From the NCBI RefSeq assembly GCF_040412425.1, contig NC_089795.1, positions 80,955,163 to 81,019,162 on the forward strand: a DNA stretch of 64,000 bases. The letters run 5' to 3'. This document shows positions 41,233 to 56,000 of the stretch, one piece after another. Position 1 is the stretch's first letter; every line of letters starts with the position of its first letter. The notes under the pieces were generated by a model. The model was not told where the DNA came from, did no database searches, and was given only the letters and a program-made list of their open reading frames with translations. Source of the stretch: Macrobrachium rosenbergii. Lineage: Eukaryota; Arthropoda; Malacostraca; Decapoda; Palaemonidae. The translations under genes were made by a program, and so were the position numbers.

Positions 41233-44078
41233 TTAATAGGTAGGAGCAAAGCCGGAGAACTTTGGTGCATCAATGGTAGCAAAGCTAGAGGACTTTGAAA
41301 CTTCAGTGGTAGCAAAGTTGGTGGACACCGGTGTATTGATGGCAGCAACAACGGAGGACACAGGTGTACTGACAGTAGCAAAGATGGAAGACACACGTGT
41401 GTTGATGGCAGTAAAAATGAGGGAGGATTCGGGTGAGGTGGTGAACACTGGTTCACTGAAGATAGTGAAGCGATTGGGCTCAGGTGTATTGATGGCAACA
41501 GAGCCGGTGGACTTGGGCAAGTCAGTAGTAGCAAAGTTGGTGGACTCAGGTTTGATAGTAGCAAAGCTGGTGAACTTGAGTGAGTCAGTGGTAGCAAAAC
41601 TGGTGAATTTAGGTGAGTCAGTGGTAGCAAAGCTAGTGAATTTAGATGAATCAGTTATAGCAACGCTTGTGAACTTGGGTGAGTCAGTGGTAGAAAAACT
41701 GACAAATTTAGACGAGTCAGTGGTAGCAAAGCTGGTGGACTCTGATACATTGGTGATAGCAAAGAGGGTTGATTCTGATGCATCAGTGGTAGCCAGGCTA
41801 GTGAACTTGGGTGTGTTAGTGATAGCAATGCTGATGAACTCTGGTGCATCAGTGGTAGCCAAGCTGGTGGACTCGGGTGTGTCAGTGGTAGCAAAACTTG
41901 TGAATTTAGATAAGTCTGTGGTAGCAAAGCTAGTGGACTCTAATACATTGGTGATAGCAAAGAGGGTTGACTTCGATGCACCAGTGGTAGCCAGGCTGGT
42001 GAACTTGGATGTGTTGGTGATAGCAATGCTGGTGAACTCGGGCGATTCAATGGTAGCCAAGCTGGTGGACTCAAGTGCATTGGTGATGGTAGCAAAGCTG
42101 GTGGACTCAAGTGCATTGGTGATGGTAGCAAAGCTGGTGGACTCTGATGAATCAGAGATGGTAGCATGGCTGGTGGACTCGTGTGTGTCGGTGATAGCTA
42201 AGCTGGTGTAACTGGGCACACTAGTAGTAACAGAGGTACTGACCTGAAGTGCATCATTGGTGGTAACAAAGCTGATGGACTCAGGTGTATCAGTGGTAAC
42301 AAAGCTGGTGGCTGCAGGTGTGTTGGTGGTGACAAAACTGGTGTACTTAGGTGTATTGGCAGTAGCAAAGCTGGTGGACTCAGGTGTGCTAGTGGTAGCA
42401 AAGCTGGTGGACTCAGATGTGTTGATGGTAGCAAAGCTGGTGGACTCAGGTGTGCTGGTGGTAGCAAAGCTGGTGGACTCAGGTGTGCTGGTGGTAGCAA
42501 AGCTGGTGGACTCAGATGTGCTGGTGGTAGCAAAGCTGGTGGACTCAGATGTGCTGGTGGTAGCAAAGCTGGTGGACTCAGGTGTGCTGGTGGTAGCAAA
42601 GCTGGTGGACTCAGGTGTGTCTGTGGTAACAAAGCTGATGTACTCGGGTGTGTTGGTGGTAACAAAGCTGGTGGACTCAGATGTGTCTGTGGTAACAAAG
42701 CTAGTGTACTCAGGTGTGTTGGTGGTAGCAAAGCTGGTGGACTCAGGTGTGTCTGTGGTAACAATGCTGGTGTACTCAGGTGTGTTGGTGGTAACAAAGC
42801 TGGTGGACTTGGATATGTCTATGGTAACAAAGCTGGTGTACTCAGGTGTGTTAGTGGTAACAAAGCTGGTGGACTCAGATGTGTCTGTAGTAACAAAGCT
42901 GGTATACTCAGGTGTGTTGGTGATAGCAAAGCTGGTGGATGCAAGTGTGTCTGTGGTAGCAAAGCTAGTGAATTCAGGTGTGTCTATGGTAGCAAAGCTG
43001 GTGTGCTCAGGTGTGTTGGAGGTAGAAAAGCTAGTGGAATCAGGTGTGTCTGTGGTAGCAGAGCTAGTGGACTCAGGTGTGTCTGTGGTAGCAAAGCTGG
43101 TGTACTCAGGTGTGTTGGTGGTAGCAATGCTGGTATACTTAGGTGTGTTGGTGGTAGCAAAGCTGGAACCAGGTGTGCTTGTGGCAACAAAGCTGGTGTA
43201 CACAGGTGCATTGGTGGTAGCAAAGGTGGTAGACTCAGGTGTATCAGTGGTGGCAAAGCTGGTGTTCTCAGGTGTGTTGGTGGTAGCAAAGCTGGTGGAC
43301 TCAGTAGGTGTGTCTGTGGTAGGAAAGCTGGTGTACTCAGGTGTGCTGGTGGTAGAAAATCTGGTGGACTTCGGTGTGTCTGTGGTAGCAAAGCTGGTGT
43401 ACTTAGATGTGTTGGTGGTAGCAATGCTGGTGGACTCGGGTGCGTTGGTGGCCGCAGAACTGGTAGACTCAGGTGTGTCAATGGTGGCAAAGCTGGTGTA
43501 CTCAGGTGCACTGGTGGTAGCAATGGTAGTGGATTCTGGTGTGCTAGTGGCAGTTGGAAAGCTGGTGGAATCTGTTGCAACAGTAGTGGTAGCAAAGTTG
43601 ATGTGTGCAGATGTGTCAGTGACAGCAATGACAGTGGACTCAGGTGAGTCAGTGGTGGCAGCAAAGGTGCTGGACTCATTTGCATCAGTGGTGGTGGCAA
43701 AGCTAGTGGGCTCATGTGCATCAGAGGTAGAAAAGGTAGTGGACTCAGGTGCATCAGTGGTGCTAGTAAAGCTGTTGGATTCAGTGGTAGCAAAGATAGT
43801 AGACTCAGGTGTGTTTGTGGTAGCAAAGGCAGTAGACTCGGGTGCATCAACGGTGGCAAAAGTAGTAGGCTGAAGGGTATTGGTGGTCTGCATTTTTGTG
43901 GAATCTGATGCATCTGTGGTACCAAAGCTAGATGCCAGAGGTACTGAACAAATGACTATGTTAGATGGTCTACAAATTTTGAATACTGTTGCAGTTGGAT
44001 TAGTACCAGCAACCGTGACACCCACAGTTTTTGTTACAAAAGTCAATAAACGAATTGGCCTCGGGCTATGAAGAGATC
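41233..44078 (-). CDS. Mucin-like gene exon 5 (11-residue repeat domain)
   Basis: Acceptor TTTTTGCAG at 44079; phase 1 in gives Gly-Ser-Leu, then FVTKTVGVTVAGTNPTATVF and the second Cys pair (ICRPSNIVIC). The remaining roughly 880 residues are Thr/Ser/Pro-rich 11-mers ending in ...KFSGFAPTY and TAA at 41233-41235. Other frames on both strands are also long because the 33-bp unit is a multiple of three. The minus frame is chosen because it is the longest and the only one joined in phase to a signal peptide. Confidence 0.85.
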
Positions 44079-47000
44079 CTGCAAAAAGTGTACATGGATT
44101 TAAAATTACAAAATGTACATGGACTTAAAACTACAATCTCCATATACTGATGCTCTAACAGCAACAATATCTCAGGAGGGAATTATTCTCTTCTCCCTGG
44201 ATAATTTATTGAACAAAATAATCCAAAGTATACCTCTGATGTCAAGAATATGTTGCTAATTTATATTTATAAAAAACTAACTTTTCTTTCTGTACACATT
44301 GGAATCTTGACATTACCAGTGACTGTTCATCATTCCACATTGTCAAACTGCTCGGTTAATATGATACAAAAACATAAGTTCTTGAAACTTAAAAGGGATC
44401 ATGTAGTTTAAATGAACATGAGCAGGACTCTTGTGGATAACTAACTTTTGCAAGTGGGATGCAGAATGGCAAACTGCAAAGTTAATGGGACCTGGAATTT
44501 CTTGAGGCTTAAAAGGAATCATGCAGCTGGACTGGTTTCTTGTTAATAAAGCTATATTTTTTTTTTTTCTCTCTCTCTCTCTCTAAGACCTGGGCAAACA
44601 ATATAATAAACTCACCCTTTTCTTAGTGCAGCTCCAAGTGACCCTGATACACAAGGATAAGAGTTATAAATAAAATGATGGAGACTAAGGGGGGTTACTC
44701 AACAAGAGCTGTTGATTACCTCCACAAAAAATTTACAACAGCTTTTATATCAGTGCTTCTCTTAAAGGTTATGGAAGACAAAATAGGCCAAATATCATGA
44801 TCCCAGCTTGTAATCTTAGATGCCTGGGTCTAGGAGCGTTCCTGTATGCATCTAAAATCACCACTCTCAACCAAATAGATATATTTTCACAAAGGTTTGC
44901 ATTTTTTATGGATATAAGAACTCAGTCTTCTATATGGATATCTCTGGTAACAGTTGGTCAGGCAGCAGACATTGTGGGTAACAACCCACATACTATTAGT
45001 CAGCACCACTTTTTCTAAACCACCGTCATTTGCAATGCCTATATTTTGCAGCTGAGAACTATATTTCAGCGGAGGTCTAAGTAAAAATAAATCCATAATT
45101 TCCTATGTGAAGGTAATTCACAGTTCAGGAGAAACTTACAAAGCTTTCAACTAGCTTACCTGTCAAAGAAGGACTATACCAAGCAGGGACTTGGAAAGAT
45201 CTGAAAACTTTGTATCTGAAAATATGGACCAAAGTTAAAACAATTTCTCACATCTGTTTTGGCCCTGACTATCGAACAAAGTCCAATGGCACTTTAATCA
45301 TGAATGGTATGCTGCTTTGTTTAATGAATGTGCAGACACATAAGTCCAAGATATAAAACAATGCCAAAATACCTGAAAGGGTTGTTCTTGTATGATTCCC
45401 ATGCAAGCTTTCCTCCCAAACATCAATCCTCAAGTTCCTCCTTTCTGCATCCACTTGTCACAGAAAGCAGGCTAAGGACTCATTTAGCACCTTTCAGCAA
45501 AGGCAGAAAGCAACAGAGCTAAGGGCTATATTAAAACTATAATCCCTCCCACTTGATGTGGTTTTGATCAACGAATGAGGGTAGGCAAAATCACAAGCTG
45601 AGCGATTCACTGGACTGCTTACATACAAGGCAGTTTCTCCTGATTAACAAGTGGTTTGGCAATGGATGTACAAGAAAATAATCATTATGAATCTACTTCA
45701 GCTGCAGTTTCAGAAAGAACACTGGAGAGGAAGTGTTGTTTCTGTACGAGTACGAAAAAGGAAATCAGTAAATATATTTAACTGGTTCCAGCCAATAAAA
45801 CACAAGAGGAGGTATTAGCTTTTCTATAACCCACGAATGGATGACATGATATTTTTCAGTTTTTTTTAGCCTTTGTCCACATTTGATGAACTGCTGTTCT
45901 GTCTGTAGGACAATACAGACTGTAGGCCTGGCTGTTAAAATAGAAACAGATGATTATTTGTTGCCACAGATAATTATATACTTATCTCCGAACTAAGTTT
46001 ATCACGCCGCCTTGAAAATGAAGCGCTGCTCCTCCCTGAAATATCGTATTGTCAGGAGAATATCTTTAAAGAAAGAGACTACAGAGGATCGTCACCTGCC
46101 TAAGTCATCAATTATCATTTTTTCAATGTCATCAATTTTCCTTCATTTCCCTTTGACAGCAACTGAAATTTCATCTTCTGACTTTGACATGAAGCAGTAC
46201 TTGTGGGCCATCAACTTCTTTGTTTTGTTTTGTTTTCCTTGGTGAAACTGGACTGTTTCTTAAAGAATGATGGTTTTTAAAAATTGACATAATTTTATCA
46301 CTGACGTATTTCAAAGAAGTGTTCACTACAGCGTGTGTGTAAAGGCACACATATAGGTTCATATCGGTATATTTCCTTTCACTATTTTTCAAATGACCAG
46401 AAGATCACTCTATACAAAAACAAAATTTCACATGAAATTTGATGAGATTCTATTCAGGAAAATCATATGGTTGATAATGGAATAACGGGCTAAGCAGTCC
46501 TCCACTGTCCCACTTACTAAAGTCACAAGAAAAAATATAAATCTAGCGTTCCGCTCAAGTCCAGTGGGGCACTGCTAAAGCAAAGCAGTGACACCTGCAT
46601 CGAAAATCACTTACCTTTGCTTACCGCTTTGTGTGAAAGCTACCATAGGTTTCTTAAATTAACTGGACTAAGCGAATGTTTCCCCTCATATCCAAGTGTA
46701 AAAACTGCTTGTGTAAGAGAAGCCTAAATGGTATCTACTGAGTAGTCTCTCCTGTGGGAACTCGCTTAACAATTCAATAGTTTTTGAAATTGTTCCATTT
46801 AAATCCCCCTAAAAATTCATATAAAAAAGGTCCAGTGAATGCAGTCACTTGAAACTTTAATAAAATACAGCTAAACCTAAAGCTAAAAGCATTTAACATT
46901 AGAAAGCCATTCCACAAACTCCATGACTACAAAACAATGCATCACCACACTATATTCTGACTGCATTAGATACTGCATGTTAAGAAAAATTCAGTTATTA

Positions 47001-50000
47001 AAACAATAATACTAAAACTCATGAGTAGCACAGGGTGCTTCCTTATTGTACTTAAGGCTAACACATACCTTCCAAATTTGCATCTACACTGTTTCCTGGT
47101 AACTGCAAGGCTGGTGTGGACAATACTTTCTCATTCATATCAACATTACGCCTGAAAATTAAAAGCAATGTCATGCTGAACAGTATAGCAAACAAAATAA
47201 GGCAAATGAAAAACCTATAGCAAATATTAAGCGCCATTCCAAAACCCATTTTTTCTATTAAGAATATGATACTGTATACAATCATTTAGGGACCCCAATG
47301 CATACAGGGGGGTGCCGTGCGCATCCCCCGCGAATACAGATTTTATTTGTGTTGACAAAATTTTCCCTAAATAAACACCTTTGTCTCAGAGGTGTCAGCT
47401 AACTACATTCCCTCTTCAGTAAGAATACCCTTTATTGTAATTTTAATAAATCTAAACATTTTCTTGTGATATCTCGAGCCTTTCTTGAACTTTCTTACTT
47501 TCCAACTTAAAAGTAAAGGGTTCTTAACATCTGTTACCTTTCAAGAAATTTTGTTTTTCCCAAACTTAGTGTAATAGTCATACCATGTTTATCCCTTCAC
47601 ATAGTTCCTTAATGTAGATTTAGCAATATTCCTAATGTTTTAGTGAAGCTATGCAAAATAATTTTAATAAAAATACTGTAGGGTATATCACCTACTCTAA
47701 AATCTATGTTGATAGTTCCTGACATACAAATCAATGTTTCCCACAAGCATGATTCTATAAACAGCATAATGAAAGGAATAAACCATCTAAAATAAGGCTA
47801 GGCTACACATATATAATCCAAGAGTTGCGCAGCAATGTTAGAGATGCTATCAGGTCACCAATGCTCCAAAAGTACTGTACAGTATTTCATAGCAAATACA
47901 GTTCAAAGGGCTGTTCAAGTATGAGGGTAAGAAAGCCTCAAAATATAAAATTACCTGGCACTTCAGGAGACAGCCATTCCAATGGAAAAACAATCATATT
48001 TCATAATACCATGAATAGTGCAGTAAAGCAGAAGGAAGGAAAATATGGAGTGTGTTGAATAGATGGGAGTTCAAACACCAGATAATCCACTGCCAGATAA
48101 CAAAACATGGAAGACCACGAAAACCATGAACTGGAGAACCATGGGAAACTAAACCAAAGGTATTTGTATAACCAAGATATGGTCTTATGATCGCAAAATA
48201 TTTTAACCATACCTAAATCTAACATCTAATGATATGAATATTATTTTCCTACTTGTGCTATATTATACATTCCTTAATTTGTGCACGTTTCCCAAAACGG
48301 AATGAAACACCTACTGATAGTGAACTTCTCTTATATATGTTCCAATACATATGCAAATTCCACACATATTTGAACACTATAATATCCCTGCCTTTACTTG
48401 TGCTGCTTTACTTCTTGACAAAATCAAGAAAAACGGCTCACCAAATTCTGTGCACTGAGTGCAGATACATCAGGGTGCTTTAAATTACAAGTTTACTCTG
48501 CAGACAAAAGAATTCAGAAATTACTGTTAACTAGATTTCAACTGTATCTATTCTGAGAACATCCTCCGCCAACACAACTAGATCATTGCAGCATATGATT
48601 TACAATGTTTCATTAAAGAGAAAAAAAGTTTGGGGAGAGCTTTAAATTGACCTGTACCTTGGAAAAGGTAGAAGTTTCATCAAATTCAGATAAATACAAA
48701 ACTTTATCTTCAAACAGACCTGTGACCAAGCAGAAGTCCAGGGTAGAGAATAATCCGGGCAAATAAATCAACCTACTTGGAAAGTTTCATCAAACTCTGA
48801 GAGAAATAAAAGACTGAGAAATAAGTTTGGCCTTTAAAATGACCTGTAACCTTGAAAAATAAAGTCAAGAAGAATTTGGAAAATTAATCAACAATCTCCA
48901 AGATACCTGCCTACCATTTAATCAAAATTAGAGAAATTTAAATGCAGCCTTTAAATGCCCACTACTCTTGAAAAACAGGCCAGTGTCAAAGTACCTAAAC
49001 CATCAATTTTCAGTACTGAACTAAAAACCATGGGCCTGTATCATAGTTTCTGCAATACAAAGGAAAAATATCTTTTTAATTTTAAACTTTTAAAATACCT
49101 TTGAATCTTGAAGGTAAAATTATTTGGGAAAATATAACACCGAAAACAATATCTAATGAAATAATCCAATGGTAATAAAGAGTGAAAGGAAGGGATGTAT
49201 GTAATTGATTCATCTGCACAGTGCAAACAAAATTAAGTGATGCTATGACAGTTTCATTACTATCCATGAGTTACCAGAAAACACTGACGCTAGCTCCATT
49301 TCCCATTTCTATAACTTGGTTTATGATCTTGCTATGGTACTAACAGTATACCTAAGGTTTAGGTAAAACATTAGTTTTTGTATATGAACTGAAAATTAAA
49401 CTATTATTACCACAGTTTAAAGATACATGTAGGAACACAAGACCGTCCAGTTCCCACTTCTGAGCATAAACATCAATCCCTTTCGTTCATATGACCAGAC
49501 AATAAAGTCATGTCATCCTCCAGCACATGAACTCATGCTCCAATTCCTTCTTTCCTCTATGTGGATATTTTTTGAAACAGTACCACAAAGAAATGTTCAA
49601 AATGCTGGACAGATACAGCACTACGTAAGAAAACATTACTTACTGTCCTTGAAAATACTCTGACAGAAGTAATCTTGTATGTGTCAAAGCCATTTCAGAT
49701 GTTCTTGCCGGTTGACTTTCCACAACAGCTCTCCCTTGTTCAATACATACTGGAAGGTTTTCATTTTCAGGAACATAGCACAGTCCATTTGATATGTGTG
49801 TCCTGGTTACCTGTAATGTCCACAAATATTATTTAAGGTTGACAAATAAAAAGTCTGAAGTACAAATATGTTTTCAAATTAACACACATACTAAGCATGA
49901 AATAATTTCCTCTAATTCTGAAAGGGTCCCTTCTCAACTCACCTGAATTGTATGAGTGAAGAGATATGATGGAGTTGTAAAATAAGGAGCTACATCATCT

Positions 50001-53000
50001 ATAACACTAGCAATTCCAGAGGATATACCTGATACCACTTTATCTCCTTTTTCCTTCACTAGATCTACAATTCCTTTGAGTTTATCTGCTTTTCCATATC
50101 GCGTCATCAATAAAGTGACGATAAGCAAAGCAACCTGAAATGCAGAAAAGCGACAGAGTTTACCAGTCAATTCTGTACAGTACTGGGAGCAGTATTACCA
50201 AGAGTTTGCATACATAATTAATAATGCATTTGGATCTGGAAAGTATAACCTCAATTCTTTAGGAAAACGTACGATATAAAAAATAACCTGAGTATACAGC
50301 ATGAAGACAGCAATCAAAGGCAGGCAGAAAAGTACAGTTTGAATAAAGGAGTTTAGTGGTTCATGTCAAAAGAGTAACAGCTAGTATGTGTACTGAACAA
50401 AAACACTGAACAAATCCACAATACTACAGTACTAATTTTCTAATATCCAACAAGTAGCATCATCTATGTTGGGCAATTGTAACTTTGTTCTTTTAAAGTA
50501 GACAGTGTATTCTAAAATACAAGCAACAATGCAACACTTTATTGTAAAACTTACTCTGATGTTACCTTAGATGTTCTGTCCTATATTTCTTTTCATTCTT
50601 GACTTTCCTTTTTCTCTTCTGTAAATTTGGTTTGGAAGTTAGTGGCCTTGAGGGTTTTCCACAAGACTAATGAAACATTTCTCATTAGAAATCACTATAT
50701 AAAATATCTCATTTTACAATTAAGAAATATGCAAATAATTTCTATGCAAAACAATAACGGCACACAAAAGCAGTAAAATTTACCTGTTCCAGCACAGTAG
50801 GTGAAAATAAGTTCTTTCTGTGGTATGTGATTTATATACCTGAATAATAAGGTTTTTTTTTTATTGATGAAACCATACTTAATACTACTGCACTTTGCAA
50901 GTCATGGTTGCATCTAATCAGTTTATTTTAATTTGGTGAAAGTCAATTTGTTTCTGGGTGGTGTTGGCCTTGATCACTGACTTCTTACGAAAAAATTAAT
51001 TTTCTTAATGAAAAAAACTGGTATAGGGTCTGTGAACCTTCAACCAAAAATAAGAATAACTGTCTAACTTGGCCAATGTGCAATTCTTTGTTAAACAGTG
51101 TTCCAATGCACCAAAAATCTATGAGTCTTACTTTTAATGAAATTCTAAACAGTATTATCAAACATATAGTATTCAGACTAATTACTGATACTGTACTTGG
51201 CCAGAGAAAAAAATTACCCTGAATAGCTTTTTCTTTGGACTATATTGCTAGTCCCTGTATTCACTGTTTAATACAAAAGAGTAATTTTTCAAAATTACTT
51301 ACATTAATATTTAGTGTAACACTAGTAGTACATGATAAAATAGTTTCCCTTGATAATAGAGAGAGTAAGAACATGCCAAAATCACAAATAACTTGGAGTT
51401 TAACATCCTTCTACAAAACCAGATACTGTATTAGATTTTAGCTCTGTCCATTTTCAAAAAAAAAAAATAAAATAAAATAAAAGACGTTATTAACCCACTG
51501 AACACAGCAGTCAGAAGCCGAGAAATCCATTACGTGAGTGTCTTGCCTACAAGGGTCATGCAGCCATAAGGAAAAAAGTTTGAAAGACATCTCCTGTTCC
51601 ATATAACTCTCAAATAATGCATGATTTGAATTGTATGGATCATTTTCCTGCTCAAAAAACAACGAACAATTGACTAATGATCTCTAAATGAAAGGTGTTA
51701 GCGAGCCAGCGCCCTTTTCTTACTGTTATGCTATAACATACCTAAGAGAACCTCTTAAGTCTTCTTGCTTAAATCTAGAAGGCAAGCCACCATCAAATGG
51801 TTGGTGTTATTAATTGAATACTGTCATGTAACTAATGACAGCAGATTTTAGGGCTGACTTCACTGTTAACTTGACATCTCCATTGTGTTCCGTTCTGCTT
51901 CAAATCTTGACTGAACAAGTTTCTCAACTATGCGCAGCAATGATTTTCCACCAAATACTCATTTCTTCATTAGATTTCTTGTTTAAATACCCTGAGATCA
52001 TGAAAAAATAACAGATCTGCTACAAAGAGCTTAGAATTCCTTCTGTAAAGACCATTTTCTTTATTCAATAATGTTAACACTGTTCTCATCCCAGCCTATT
52101 ATGGATTCATGTTCTCAGGTGATATGTTTGTCTAATAATATAAAAAATGGGTGCCTGCTGTAATTCCTTGGTTCCTTAACAATTGTGACTACATTACATA
52201 TGGTTTTCTCCATGAGTTATTGACAGTGCTTTCAGACAACCACAAACAGTAGTTTCTCACTAGCAATCACTTTGAGAATTTGAATTCCCTTACTCCTGTC
52301 AGACTGTACGGTTGATGCTTTGCTAGCAAAGTACTGTAACCACCATGATCACTACTTTTTAGTCAAGTCAACATATGACAATGGACTTCAGTTGCAATTC
52401 TGCTTCCACTTCTTAACTGAAGCAACAGTACTGCAGTCTCTCTTTCTAATATAATTCAAATATCTTTATTTGGTCACACTCAAACTCCCCTTTTTGTTAA
52501 CAGAACTGGAAGCCATCAAAATAAGTTCTTCTCAAGGGGTACAGTCAGAATGCTTTTGAACTGTAGTGTATCCTTTATAAAAATAGCCCTTTTCAGATAA
52601 TTTGAACATACAACAATTTTTTAAGAGTTCATTTACCTACATCATCTTTACAAAATATTTATCCATTAATCTGTCATCAATTTCACAGATATCTAATTTT
52701 CCTTTATCTCCTGATTCATTCCTGGCAACCATTTGATTTTGTGAAAGCTAGTAAGTAATTTTCTGTTAGTTACTGCACACTGTATAGACCAGAGTCAATA
52801 TTATCTCACCACTTATTACAAGCCTTGTAGTTCAGCTTATAATAATAAAGTGATTTTTTTTTCAGTTAAAACTTTTACCCATGAAGAGGGAGTGGCTCAA
52901 AAACTGATTCCTTCCTGTTTTTAACCATACCATATATAAAAAGATGAGGTTTCTAGCCCTGTCCTTAGGCTAATTTACTGCACAGTACAGACTATATGCT

Positions 53001-56000
53001 TATGTATCTGGCTTTGCAAGACAGTCATTCAGAAACATAAAGACCAGACCTGATGTACAGAACATCAGTGATTGCATAACCAATGGCATAGTGAATTAAA
53101 ATGTTACTGGATTATATCATGGTCTGTAATTCTCATATGTCTAATTTTTAATTTATAACAGTACCAGCAGATTTAAATTACTGGCTCCTTTAAAAGTCAC
53201 GTCATATTAACCAAAATACCCTGCAACACTAACCTGCTATTAAGGAAAAGTCCCTAGTCCTATCAGGTATGACAGTGTCCCCTAGGTGAGGTCAGGTTAG
53301 GAGCATCCAATTCTTTCCCTTGTTTTTCCATTCCCCACATAAAACTTAACTTCCCAATGTGGTCCTGATTAATGTTAGATTTACAGTGCAGAAGGAGGGG
53401 GGGAGGGGGAGTTGTAATGGCATGTGTTGCCCGACCATTTTTGACAATGGGTGTCATTTTTGTAAAAATCATGCATAAAACTATCAATGAAATACATTAT
53501 ACATTTGTACTTGTTGGTAGGCTTGAAACTAAACGTCACCCATTTCATTTCATTGTACAAGACCAAAGGCTCATATACATTTAAAATAATTTCTTATGGG
53601 GTATTTATGGAAATTCATTTGGGTCTAAAATACATCCAAGCTTGAAGTCTATCCACCATGTAATATGCCAAAAGAGATATGCACATTGTTGTAATTATTA
53701 GGACATTATGGTAAACCCAATGGATGATATGCATGGGCCAAGCAGTAGAATTGGAAAAGTACATGCTTTTGTGCTTGGCAGAAATTTTGTCTTGCATTAG
53801 CCTAACCTCATTTTAATACAGAATTCCATACAGAACTGTAAAAGATCTTTGAAATATGACTACAATATGCTAAACAGACTATTAAATAAAAACTATCCTA
53901 CGTCTGGCTACTGCATTGGGTACCTAAACACCGTTGCCTAGGCTATACCCGGCTAGCACACATCTTGAAACAAATCATTATAGTGCATACACACTAACAC
54001 TATGCGGCTAACCGTAAATTTATGTATTTATGTATTTAACTATAGTCTGCTTAATTTTAGTACCTAATATAACATCTTTGACAGGTCATCCACACAACAC
54101 GAGCAAATTGGTAGGCACTGAAACGTGACCCAACGACACACAAAGGGGATACGGACCCAAAGAATTTTGAGAAAATCGTCAATCTCTCAGATAATGTAGC
54201 TATTTTCACACAATGGCCTGTATTTTATTTTATATGTGATATGTAAAAAAAAATACAAATACCTGTCATATATCCAGTAGCGTAGACTGTCCACTTTGGA
54301 ATTCTGAACATAAAAAGGCCGAACTACTTCACCGATTAATAACAAACAATTCAGTACTGATTCTCAGACGAGTTCAGAATGCTCGGCTAAGAAATTGTAT
54401 AATTTTCTACTTATTATTAACAGGCGTCGACCGTGACATGTCCTAGAATTATACAGTGATCGTATAAGTTCTCTTGGGAGCAAAGGTTATATCACGTCTA
54501 CAATCAACGTTTGGTAGGTTATAATCTCAAATTATTTTAGTCATCAATTTTAACTTCTTACATTGCAACATTATGGACCTTCGAAACTCTATGATGAACT
54601 CAGTCGGAATCGTGTTCCTTCGTAATTAGAAAACAATTTTTTGGTACTGGTTGTTATTAGTTCCAAAGTTTAGATGTTTACTCCGTTGAGCATACTACAG
54701 GACAAGTGACAGGTCTGTGCTCCTGTGGCAGTCAAAGGTAAGTAACAGCAAATTATCAAGTGAATTAGGCCGCCTACTTTAATTTTCAAAAAAGAATGGA
54801 ACAGGAAAGTCGATAGAGTTGTGGAACCATCGTGTTATCTTTGAAAACAAAAATAACATAGAAAAATATATTTTATGCTGTATGTATGAGACTAGAGAGA
54901 ACTGTGGGGCATTGCGTTCGCCATGGGATTGTCCAGCTTACCATGGGCATTGCCTGGCTTCCTGTATTCAGTGGTTATTTTCAAAGTCCCTTCGGTCCTG
55001 TTACCGCGGGTCGCGCTTTGCCTAAAAACAAATCATAGGTACTTCTAGAGGGATGCATTCTAACCTAATCTTCCACTAATCTAACCTATCTTAGTGCATC
55101 GTGCCCCGTGTTGGTAGGGAGGGTGGAGAGTTTGCCTCCATGACATACCCCTCAACGTTACATCGTGCATAGCAGAACGTGTTCACAACTATTCCGCAGT
55201 TTGCTCTTCTCTCACTAAGCTTCCCAAATTGAAATTGTTTGTTGTTTCAGTGTTCACTTCAAATTTTAGAACGAATCCTTCGCATTAGCCCCATTAATGT
55301 CTGCAAAATGATTCTTTAACCTGGTTAAATTAGAATAATAATGGGGCGTTGGGTCAACATTAAGATAATTCTGTATGTATGTAGCAATGCCACAAGAATA
55401 TGTTAGGTTATTGCAAAAGAGACTACTGACGTAACATATGATAGGCTATATTACGTAGGGTCCGTAGGGATCACCTTTGGGGTAACTTAGTTTCAAGGGG
55501 CTATTGCCCTGTTTACTTGGGCTTGTATGATTAGTGTATGTAAATATGGAATAACAAGACTCCGGTCTTGTTATTTTTAATCATGTTTAATGACACTGAT
55601 AAAAGAAGTTATTACATTATAGGTATAAAGGGACCTTTGGGGTAACTTAGGTCTTGTTTATTTTTAATTATGTTTAATGAATAACACTCCGGTCTTGTTA
55701 TTTTTAATCATGTTTAATGACACTGATAAAAGAAGTTATTATGCTGCATTATAGGTAATGAGGATATTCTAGAGAAATAAATCAGAATTTACTGTCTTTA
55801 TGACTGAGACGTGATCAGGAAAGGTAAAATGCGATGAAACAAGAGTAAAGGCAGTAGGGGAGAAACAAGAAAGATGAGAGGGGGGAAACGAACGTGGAGG
55901 GGGAAGTAGTAAAGTGAAAAGGGATATAAGAAGGGGAAAAGGAAGTATCAAGAAGAAAAACAAAAGGGCGAACTTAGATAATGATGGAATGGATCATGAG

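Noticed and set aside
43003..43647. Cys/Gly-rich plus-strand ORF (repeats of VCGSKAGGLRC) resembling a cysteine-rich secreted protein
   Set aside because: Same repeat artefact in another frame; the regular Cys spacing is simply the 33-bp period.
42257..43873. 538-codon plus-strand ORF rich in Val, Leu, Ala and Lys across the 33-bp repeat
   Set aside because: It is a by-product of a repeat unit that is a multiple of three. It has no signal peptide, no splice support and no recognisable domain, whereas the minus frame joins in phase to four further exons.
50787..50842. Minus-strand candidate exon (acceptor ATTATTCAG, donor GAACAG|GTAAAT) before the second exon of the mucin-like gene
   Set aside because: In the needed phase it contains TAA unless an unlikely inner acceptor is used, and it has no start codon. 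The Met-Lys exon at 58172 gives a far better signal peptide.
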